The notes beneath the pieces were generated by a model. It was not told where the DNA came from. It did not search any database and worked only from the letters and a program-made list of their open reading frames with translations. This document shows positions 1-5,949 of a stretch of DNA of 64,000 nt, in pieces. Position 1 is the first letter of the stretch. Every line of letters begins with the position of its first letter. The stretch lies in the NCBI GenBank assembly GCA_050251775.1, contig JBFWMD010000002.1, positions 1 through 64,000 on the forward strand. The letters run 5' to 3'. The position numbers and the translations under genes are program-made. Source of the stretch: Paucidesulfovibrio sp050251775. GTDB lineage: Bacteria; Desulfobacterota; Desulfovibrionia; Desulfovibrionales; Desulfovibrionaceae.

Positions 1-154
1 GCCCCCGCGCGGGGGGCGACGAGCGGGATATTACTGACAATGGTCCTGGCGCAAGTTTCAATCCACGCCCCCGCGCGGGGGGCGACCTGGGCCGAAAACA
101 TGCGTTCCATGAAGCTCTCCAGGTTTCAATCCACGCCCCCGCGCGGGGGGCGAC
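1..154 (-). CRISPR. Type I-C CRISPR array, leader-proximal end (cut by window edge)
   Basis: Two complete 32-nt repeats lie at 55-86 and 123-154, and the last 20 nt of a third at 1-20. The spacers are 34 nt (21-54) and 36 nt (87-122). Read on the minus strand, the repeat starts GTCGCCCCCC, has a GC-rich hairpin, and ends in TGGATTGAAAC, the usual type I-C form with an 11-nt crRNA handle. The cas genes lie at higher coordinates on the same strand, so the leader is at 155-334 and the spacer at 87-122 is the most recently acquired. The array continues beyond base 1. Confidence 0.97.
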
Positions 155-334
155 TCTCACCGCTCAAGGCGACGAATACTCTTGCTTCCCATGACATATT
201 GCGCGAACCGGTACAACCCAGCGCATTCCGTAACTTCCTGGATGTGCTGGTTCTTGCAACTTCCTGATGTCAAAGACAAAGAGCCTTGCGCGAACCCTCC
301 GGCTTTTCCCGGTCGCTTTGGGTTCGCGCAGGAT
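155..334 (-). promoter_or_regulatory. CRISPR leader between cas2 and the first repeat
   Basis: These 180 bases lie between the cas2 stop and the first repeat and hold no supported gene. The 11-mer TTGCGCGAACC occurs at 199-209 and 286-296. The 10-bp arms GCGCGAACCC (288-297) and GGGTTCGCGC (320-329) form a perfect inverted repeat with a 22-nt loop just downstream of cas2. The motif AACTTCCTG occurs twice around 230-275. These repeats could be integration-host or adaptation sites, or the hairpin may end the cas2 transcript. The leader role is inferred from position. Confidence 0.7.
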
Positions 335-625
335 TCAGAGAATGAGCGGCCCTTCCGGGTCGAAGGCGGGTTTGACACCCAGGTGTTCCACCCGCCGCCG
401 CCAGTTGGACCCGAGATAATAAAACCGCAGGCTGTCCTCTTTCGGATTCATCTCCTTCACAAGCCGCTCCCGAAGCCGGACCCACTGCGCCGGATCGACC
501 AGACACTCAAACACGGAAAACTGCACGCGTTGACCGAAGTCCTCGCAAGTCTTGGCGATGCGGCGCAGGCGGCGCTTTCCTTCCGTCGTCTCCGTGCAGA
601 CATCATATGTGATCAACACGTTCAT
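335..625 (-). CDS. cas2: CRISPR-associated endoribonuclease Cas2 (type I-C)
   Basis: A 96-residue protein, the normal Cas2 size. It begins MNVLITYDVCTET, with the first-strand Asp of the ferredoxin fold, and continues GKRRLRRIAKTCEDFGQRVQ, typical of the family. Cas2 dimers bridge two Cas1 dimers in the spacer-integration complex. The gene ends the cas operon and starts 8 nt after the cas1 stop. Nothing suggests damage. Confidence 0.97.
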   Translation of the reverse strand: MNVLITYDVCTETTEGKRRLRRIAKTCEDFGQRVQFSVFECLVDPAQWVRLRERLVKEMNPKEDSLRFYYLGSNWRRRVEHLGVKPAFDPEGPLIL

Positions 626-633
626 CGCATTCC

Positions 634-1662
634 CTACCTCCAGACGAACGCGGGATAGCCGTCCAGGTCGCCGCGCAGATGGCGCGCGAGCAGCAAGGCC
701 TGGATGTGAAACGCCCGTCCCAGCGTCATCCTCTCCTTCAGAAACGGATGCTGCATCTCCTCCTGCTTCCGGGTCTGGTAGGCCACAAGCACCTCCTTGC
801 GCGCCGAATCCCGCAGCAACACCGCGCCCTGCTCCGTGCGCGTAAAGTCTTTTGCCCGCAACTGCCGCCTGTTCACCAGGGAGAGAACCAGGCGATCCGC
901 AAAGGGAGCACGGAATTCCTCCATCAGGTCCAGAGCCAACCCGGCCCGGCCCGGCCGGTCGCGATGCAGAAAGCCCACGCAGGGGTCAAGCCCCACGCTC
1001 TCCAGCGCGGAGCGCACGTCATGCATCAACAGGGTATAGACAAAGGAAAGCAGGCAGTTCACAGGGTCAAGCGGAGGCCTGCGGTTGCGGCCCGCAAAGG
1101 CGAAGTCGTCCTCCTCGGCGAGAATCAGCATGCCGAACACGCCGAAATAGTGCGCCGCGCCCTCGCCCTCGATTCCACGCAGGGCGTCCAATCCAGGACA
1201 GGCCAGCGCACTTTCGATGCAACGTCCGAGTCCTTCGCCCGCCGCGCGCAGTTCCGCGCACTCTTGCTCCGTGTGGTCACGCTGGGCTCGCAACAGCACC
1301 CGGCGGGCATTGGCCAGCTTGCCGAGCACCACGGCACGCGCAATGCCCAACGTGGCTTCCGGGAGATCCGCTCGGCGATATTGCTCCCGGCGCAGCAGGA
1401 CATTGCCCGCGACCGGACCGCAGACACGGGCCAGAAAACGTCCGCGCTCCGAAAGGAAGCTGATCGAGACATCCCGCTCGGCGCAGGCCGCCATGAGCGG
1501 CGGACTCATGGATACCTGGCCGAAGCAGACGATTCCTTCCAGGGTGTGCAGAGGCACAAGCCGGGGCGCGCTCCCGTCGATGCGCACCTCGGCGCACTCG
1601 CCCTGCTTTGCCAGATACGTCCCCTGGGACGTGACAAAAAGAGTGTTCAGATGTCGTTTCAT
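634..1662 (-). CDS. cas1: CRISPR integrase Cas1 (type I-C)
   Basis: This 342-residue protein is the metal-dependent integrase that inserts new spacers at the leader-repeat junction. The start is MKRHLNTLFVTSQGTYL, whose ATG overlaps the cas4 stop by 4 nt. The frame is open further upstream, but that extension would lie inside cas4 and has no family likeness. The conserved acidic and His residues sit in the C-terminal half (IEGEGAAHYFGVFG, FLHRDRPGRAGLALDLMEEFR). Length and both flanking neighbours match type I-C. Confidence 0.96.
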   Translation of the reverse strand: MKRHLNTLFVTSQGTYLAKQGECAEVRIDGSAPRLVPLHTLEGIVCFGQVSMSPPLMAACAERDVSISFLSERGRFLARVCGPVAGNVLLRREQYRRADLPEATLGIARAVVLGKLANARRVLLRAQRDHTEQECAELRAAGEGLGRCIESALACPGLDALRGIEGEGAAHYFGVFGMLILAEEDDFAFAGRNRRPPLDPVNCLLSFVYTLLMHDVRSALESVGLDPCVGFLHRDRPGRAGLALDLMEEFRAPFADRLVLSLVNRRQLRAKDFTRTEQGAVLLRDSARKEVLVAYQTRKQEEMQHPFLKERMTLGRAFHIQALLLARHLRGDLDGYPAFVWR

Positions 1663-2294
1663 TCCTCTTGCACCATGCGTTTGAGATACGCGGCCACGTC
1701 GCGCCCGCGCTTCGCCAGCCGGGGCAGGCAGAGCGGCTCCAGGGAGCAGGCCCGGCACTGTTCGCCCGGCTCGGCGGGCGGGGTCGCGCCGTGGCGGATC
1801 AAGGCATGCAGACGCGCGGCGGCCTCCCGCGTGGTCGCGCGCAAGGCCGCGTCCAGAGGCACAACCTCCCGGCGACGGGATTTGCCGTAGAACAACGCCC
1901 CCTCCGGGATGTCCAGCGCGAGCATTTCCTCCAGGCAGAGCGCCTGGGCGCAGAGCTGCACGCGGTCGTGGTCCGCCTGCTTGGGTCGGCCCCGTTTATA
2001 CTCCACGGGATAGGGCCGTGGCGGGCCTCCGTCCTCGGTCGGGCGGAACTCCACCACGTCGGCCACGCCGATGAGCCCGAGGTCCAGTGAACGCAGAGCC
2101 ATGCCCCGACAGAGACGCACCGCGCCGCGCCATTCGTCCTCGCCCTCGTGCGCACGGGAATGCAGGACCCGGCCCTGGGCGGTGAATTCGTTCTCCACCC
2201 AGAGCCGTTCCAAATGAATGAGCGCACACTGCCGGGGGCAATACAGCAGATGCTGCAAAGCCGAGAGGGGCAGCAGGTCGTCTTCCGCGTACAT
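1659..2294 (-). CDS. cas4: CRISPR-associated exonuclease Cas4
   Basis: A 211-residue RecB-family nuclease that trims prespacers and selects those with a correct PAM together with Cas1-Cas2. The four iron-sulfur cysteines are visible: an N-terminal CPRQC and a C-terminal cluster within EQCRACSLEPLCLP. The nuclease motif YPVEYKRG (motif III E-x-K) and a QLCAQAL segment (motif with conserved Gln) are also present. It overlaps cas1 by 4 nt and follows cas7 after 14 nt, in the usual I-C order. Confidence 0.95.
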   Translation of the reverse strand: MYAEDDLLPLSALQHLLYCPRQCALIHLERLWVENEFTAQGRVLHSRAHEGEDEWRGAVRLCRGMALRSLDLGLIGVADVVEFRPTEDGGPPRPYPVEYKRGRPKQADHDRVQLCAQALCLEEMLALDIPEGALFYGKSRRREVVPLDAALRATTREAAARLHALIRHGATPPAEPGEQCRACSLEPLCLPRLAKRGRDVAAYLKRMVQEE

Positions 2295-2308
2295 CCGCGC
2301 TCCCCGGA

Positions 2309-3181
2309 CTAGAAGGGACGCTTCAGGGATACGCCTTCAGGCAGGGCGGAATCGTCCACGCGGATCGCATAGTCCCCGAAGGCACGCGGCGGTCTGGCTT
2401 GGTCTTCGCGTTGCACGCTGACGAGATCAAAGAGCCGCTGAGCCGGGGCATTGCCCAGAGCGGATTCATGCTTGAAGACATAGAGCTCCCGTGCGCTCAT
2501 CTTGCCGCGCGCGGCCGAGTGGTCGAGCTCGAACATGTTTTCCAGCGCCTTCCAGAACAGGGCCAGATCGTCGCCGGAAAAGCCCGTGCCGCGCTCACCC
2601 ATGGCCAGATGCGGCGAGACAAAGCCCTCGGCGCGATAGAGCGCATAGGGCACGATGTGCTTGCGGCCCATGGTGCGTTCCTTTTCCAGGTCCTTTTCGT
2701 TGGTCACGGCCATGCGGGTGATGCTCACTTCCAGGGGCACGATGGGGTCGACGCTTTTGGCAAAGGTGAACTGCACTGGCCCGCGCACCTGTCCGCAGTT
2801 GACCTCGGTGGTCATGACCGCGCCAAAGGTGCGCACGTCGAAGAAATTGTCGCACATCCAGCGGGTCAGCTGGACGGCCTCTTCTTCCTTCTTGGGCAGC
2901 TTCTTGGCTTCGGATTTGAGGCCGAGCGCCTTGTAAGCCCGCTCGTTCTGCCTGTTGAGCACGGACTTCTCGCGTACATAGATGTGAAAGCCCTCCGCGC
3001 CGGATTTGACCACGTCCACGTAGTTGCGGACCTTGCGCTTGAGGCAGACGTCCGAGACGAGGCCGAGGTTGGTTTCCGGGTCCAGCCGGGGCAGGTTGCC
3101 CGCGTCCGGGTCGCCGTTGGGATTGCCGTTTTCCACGTCGAAGAAGAACACGAAGTCGTAGCGGTTGCTGATGGCGGTCAT
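2309..3181 (-). CDS. cas7: Cascade backbone protein Cas7 (Csd2, type I-C)
   Basis: A 290-residue protein of the usual Csd2 length. The N terminus NRYDFVFFFDVENGNPNGDP is characteristic of Cas7 in type I-C and I-B. Multiple copies coat the crRNA spacer; in Cascade structures each Cas7 thumb flips out every sixth base of the guide. The gene lies 3 nt after cas8c and 14 nt before cas4. Confidence 0.96.
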   Translation of the reverse strand: MTAISNRYDFVFFFDVENGNPNGDPDAGNLPRLDPETNLGLVSDVCLKRKVRNYVDVVKSGAEGFHIYVREKSVLNRQNERAYKALGLKSEAKKLPKKEEEAVQLTRWMCDNFFDVRTFGAVMTTEVNCGQVRGPVQFTFAKSVDPIVPLEVSITRMAVTNEKDLEKERTMGRKHIVPYALYRAEGFVSPHLAMGERGTGFSGDDLALFWKALENMFELDHSAARGKMSARELYVFKHESALGNAPAQRLFDLVSVQREDQARPPRAFGDYAIRVDDSALPEGVSLKRPF

Positions 3182-3184
3182 GAT

Positions 3185-3604
3185 TTATTCCTCGCTGTCG
3201 CCGGAAACGGCGGGTTCGGTGGTTTCAATGGGTTCGGTCGCAGCGGTTTCACGCTTGGTGAAGAAGTCCTTGCGCTGATGATAGTAACCCAGAGCGAAAA
3301 GCCCCTGCTGCTCCATGCCAAAATGGCACGGGAAGCAGTTTATCTCGCTCAGGATATCCACAAGTTCACGGTCGATGCTCACGGCATAGCCTCCGAACTC
3401 GCCCTTGCGCAGCTTCTGAAGGTGGTGTCCATAGAGTTGCAGAAGCCGGGGGAAAACGGTCAGGGGCGTGGTCGAAGCCGCGCCATAGAAACGGTCCCGG
3501 ATTCCCGCGCCAGGGCCGATCGCCTTGATTTGCGCCAGTTCCAACATGGCGAACAACCTTCCAATTCGGTAAGCCTCGTCCTTGCGTTCCCTATCCAGAG
3601 CCAC
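3185..3604 (-). CDS. Putative Cas11c small subunit, internal start within cas8c
   Basis: In type I-C systems the small subunit Cas11c is known to be translated from an internal start near the 3' end of cas8c. Here, in frame with cas8c, a GTG at 3604-3602 (codon 451) is preceded by GGAGGT (3614-3609) with a 4-nt gap. It would yield a 139-residue product starting V-A-L-D-R-E-R-K, close to the usual Cas11c size. An alternative is the upstream in-frame ATG of MRIRADK (169 residues), without such a clear ribosome site. The start choice is inference. Confidence 0.6.
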   Translation of the reverse strand: MALDRERKDEAYRIGRLFAMLELAQIKAIGPGAGIRDRFYGAASTTPLTVFPRLLQLYGHHLQKLRKGEFGGYAVSIDRELVDILSEINCFPCHFGMEQQGLFALGYYHQRKDFFTKRETAATEPIETTEPAVSGDSEE

Positions 3605-4954
3605 AGTGACCTCCAGGTGATGGTTTCTGACGAGGCAGGCCTTGATCAGGGCCGCCCGCAGGTAGTTGATGATCTTGTCCGCGCGGATGCGCATCAACAG
3701 CACGCCGAGCAGCGCGCGGGGATAGTCCGCGCCCGTGAGTACGGCACGCATCAGTCCGGCGGCGAGCGGCGCGGGGATGTTCTCCTCCTTGCCCTGGGCC
3801 GCAATGGTCCGCAGCAGCATCCACACGGGCGGAAAATCCCGGTCGTTGTCGTGCCGTGCGATCTCCAAAGCCCGGAAGTGCGCGCCCAGCTTGTCCAGGA
3901 ACCCGGCCACGCTGTCCACATGCCAGAAGCGCACAGAAATCCGGGCCGCGTTGGGCGCAAGGCCAAGGATATAGAAGCGCATGTCCGGCTCGTCCATAAT
4001 GTCGGGCATGCGCCCCTGGCGCACGGCGTCCAGGAAGTCGTGCACGGCCTGCACGTCGCCCCCTTCCTCGGCGCTTTCGTCCTGCGGTCCGGCGTTGCCC
4101 ATGAACGCGGCCAGGAAGTGTTCCACGGGCGATTCCCGCTCGGTCCAGAAGACCGTGCTCGCATCGCCGAGCTGGAGCTTGTGGTTGTTCTCGTAGCGCA
4201 GCAGGTGGTTCAGGGCCGTGGTGTAGGCAAAGGCCGCATCCTCGCTCATGGGCGCGTTGTAGTTCTGCTCCTTGCCGTAAGACGTGAAGGCGTCGAGGTT
4301 GAAGGAGACAAGCGCAGCGCCAGAACTCTGCGCACCCCGCACCCCCTTGATGGCCGGGTGCAGCCGGGCGGGCGGTGCGGTTCTACCTGTGACGAGGCAC
4401 ATGGTTCCCGCGATACCCGCCGAGGAAACCCGGTCATTCCAAGCTTTGCGCAGCGCTGGCCGCTCGTGCAGGAAGGCGTTTTCCCCGGTCAGGCGGAACA
4501 CGAAGTTCGCCCCCTCGATTTCCTCGGCCTTGAAACGCTCGGCTGCCTGTTCCGGAGACCAGGAAGCCAGAAAAGCCCTCAGGGCGGCGACTCCTGGATC
4601 GTCCAGCCCGGCGCAAAGCTCGGCGGTCTGTTTCGCGAACGCCTCGAAGCACTGCCGGGTGCGTTCGGGCTTGCCCTTGGCGTCCAGTCCGAGCGTGTAC
4701 GACGCGTTGTCCCAGAGAAAGTTGGCCAGAATGCCGGAGGCCCGTTTGATCCCGAGGCTCGGCAACAGCATACGCCGGGGCACAAGCCGCTTGCCCTCAC
4801 GGTCGCGCAGGTCGATGAGCCGCAGCAACTCGCCTTCGGACGAAATCTCGATGGCGAAATGCACATTTTGCGGAGCAAAGCCCGGCTCGGCCACGCCGGA
4901 CGCCGGATCGGCACGCAGCCGGTCATAGTATTCGCAAAGCGCCTGGAGGATCAT
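3185..4954 (-). CDS. cas8c: Cascade large subunit Cas8c (Csd1)
   Basis: A 589-residue Csd1-family protein, the expected size. It begins MILQALCEYYDRL and contains the family-typical segment VSFNLDAFTSYGKEQNYNAPMS and the C-terminal CFPCHFGMEQQGLFALGYYH. Cas8c recognises the PAM and recruits Cas3. Its ATG overlaps the cas5c stop by 4 nt. The last 139 codons probably also encode Cas11c from an internal start. Confidence 0.95.
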   Translation of the reverse strand: MILQALCEYYDRLRADPASGVAEPGFAPQNVHFAIEISSEGELLRLIDLRDREGKRLVPRRMLLPSLGIKRASGILANFLWDNASYTLGLDAKGKPERTRQCFEAFAKQTAELCAGLDDPGVAALRAFLASWSPEQAAERFKAEEIEGANFVFRLTGENAFLHERPALRKAWNDRVSSAGIAGTMCLVTGRTAPPARLHPAIKGVRGAQSSGAALVSFNLDAFTSYGKEQNYNAPMSEDAAFAYTTALNHLLRYENNHKLQLGDASTVFWTERESPVEHFLAAFMGNAGPQDESAEEGGDVQAVHDFLDAVRQGRMPDIMDEPDMRFYILGLAPNAARISVRFWHVDSVAGFLDKLGAHFRALEIARHDNDRDFPPVWMLLRTIAAQGKEENIPAPLAAGLMRAVLTGADYPRALLGVLLMRIRADKIINYLRAALIKACLVRNHHLEVTVALDRERKDEAYRIGRLFAMLELAQIKAIGPGAGIRDRFYGAASTTPLTVFPRLLQLYGHHLQKLRKGEFGGYAVSIDRELVDILSEINCFPCHFGMEQQGLFALGYYHQRKDFFTKRETAATEPIETTEPAVSGDSEE

Positions 4955-5637
4955 GCCGCCACCTCCGGCGCGTCCATGCGCGGCACTTCGACCACGCCGT
5001 CCTTCAGCTCTGCCCGGAAGAAGCGCGGCTTCATCCCGTTCGCGTAGTCCAGATCCAGAAGCATCCAGCCGAGATCTCGCGGCTCTTCGATCGCCCCGAA
5101 TTCCTCATCTTCGCCCACGGGCGCGAACTGCGCGGCGAATTCCCGGCAGCCCAGATAGGGCCGGTGGAAGCATTGCCCCTTGGCCGCGCGGCGGTTAAAG
5201 ATGTCCAGATGCTTGCCCTCGTTGCTGTCCTCGGAGCCGTTGAACTCGAAATGCGCCTCAATGACGTATTCCACGTCCCGGAGCACAAGAGCGGCCCGCT
5301 GCTGACGGTCATCCTCGATGAACGTTTCCACCCGCTTGCCCGCGCCCGCGTCCGCTTTTTTTGCGGCTTTCGCAGCCGCGTTCATGGCCGTCTTGACCGT
5401 GCCCGCCCCGAGCTTGTGGCCCAGTTCGTTGCGGCGGATGGACGTGAAACGGATGGGCCTCAGCACACGAATGCGGTCCACCACCCAGGTGAACGCCGGC
5501 TTCCAGTACACGGCTTCCAGGACGCCCCTGGCCGCCGAAGGCGTCATCACGTCGTAGCTGACGCGCTCCACCTTCATTTCCGGGCGACTGAAGCAGGCGT
5601 AGTCGCCCCAGACCCTGAGCCGAACGCCGTATCCCAT
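4951..5637 (-). CDS. cas5c: Cas5c (Cas5d), pre-crRNA endoribonuclease and Cascade subunit
   Basis: A 228-residue protein starting MGYGVRLRVWGDYACFSRPE, the diagnostic Cas5c N terminus. In type I-C, Cas5c replaces Cas6. It cuts the pre-crRNA at the 3' base of the repeat hairpin, leaving an 11-nt 5' handle, and then stays bound to that handle. The start is fixed by an AAGGAGGT ribosome site just upstream. Cas5c opens the cas5c-8c-7-4-1-2 unit, which has its own candidate promoter and a crRNA-like leader at 5692-5780. Confidence 0.95.
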   Translation of the reverse strand: MGYGVRLRVWGDYACFSRPEMKVERVSYDVMTPSAARGVLEAVYWKPAFTWVVDRIRVLRPIRFTSIRRNELGHKLGAGTVKTAMNAAAKAAKKADAGAGKRVETFIEDDRQQRAALVLRDVEYVIEAHFEFNGSEDSNEGKHLDIFNRRAAKGQCFHRPYLGCREFAAQFAPVGEDEEFGAIEEPRDLGWMLLDLDYANGMKPRFFRAELKDGVVEVPRMDAPEVAA

Positions 5638-5691
5638 TGATGTACCTCCTTTTGGGGTTGAAGGGAGGGCCGAAGCGGTGCTGCCGCTCCG

Positions 5692-5747
5692 ACTGATAGC
5701 GTCCCTGTTTCAATCCTCGGCAGAGAACCGTTTTGGCTCTCACGCCG
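5692..5747 (-). ncRNA. CreR-like crRNA mimic in the cas5c leader
   Basis: Read on the minus strand, this element has three parts in the order of a real crRNA unit. First, a hairpin at 5747-5718 has arms of 12 pairs (CGGC/GCCG, GAGA/TCTC, CC/GG plus two G-U) with one bulged T and an AAAAC loop. Second, AGGATTGAAAC at 5717-5707 matches the array handle TGGATTGAAAC at 10 of 11 bases. Third, the guide-like AGGGACGCTATCAGT at 5706-5692 matches 5765-5751, just upstream, at 13 of 15 positions, with mismatches only at guide positions 6 and 12. In Cascade every sixth guide base is flipped out and need not pair. The element therefore resembles Cas-regulating RNAs (CreR) that steer Cascade to a cas promoter. 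Expression and processing are inferred. Confidence 0.75.
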
Positions 5748-5750
5748 TCT

Positions 5751-5779
5751 ACTTATAGCTTCCCTTAATACGGGCGCAA
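5751..5779 (-). promoter_or_regulatory. Candidate cas5c operon promoter overlapped by the crRNA-like target
   Basis: On the minus strand, TATAAG (5757-5752, 5 of 6 to the -10 consensus) follows TTGCGC (5779-5774, weak -35) with a 16-nt spacer. The predicted start near 5745 lies at the hairpin of the crRNA-like element. The target of its guide (5765-5751) covers the whole -10 hexamer, so bound Cascade would block transcription. The trinucleotide 5' of the target is TTA; the optimal type I-C PAM is TTC, so recognition may be weak. The promoter is predicted by eye only. Confidence 0.55.
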
Positions 5780-5792
5780 AAACTTCAACACC

Positions 5793-5810
5793 GACAATAC
5801 GAATTGTCAA
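5793..5810. promoter_or_regulatory. Palindrome GACAAT-N4-ATTGTC in the cas3-cas5c gap
   Basis: A perfect inverted repeat with 6-bp arms and a 4-nt centre lies at 5793-5808. On the minus strand its edge overlaps a consensus -35-like TTGACA (5810-5805), though no good -10 follows at normal spacing. It could be a transcription-factor operator upstream of the cas5c promoter. The remaining bases of the 5638-5949 gap are AT-rich around 5811-5835 and hold no supported gene. Confidence 0.4.
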
Positions 5811-5949
5811 TGGAGGTATAATATTTTATTCAACAATGCCACGCAAAGATAGACAAGTCTTTAGCGCTGGACGCACGAAACGCCGCCAGGCCGGGCTTGG
5901 CGAAAGGCTCAGCCTCTTGGTCGCAGAGTGTTGAGGGCTGCACAATGGT

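Noticed and set aside
2399..5047. 882-residue open frame on the plus strand across cas7 and cas8c
   Set aside because: It is antisense to well-supported cas genes; long open antisense frames are expected in GC-rich coding DNA.
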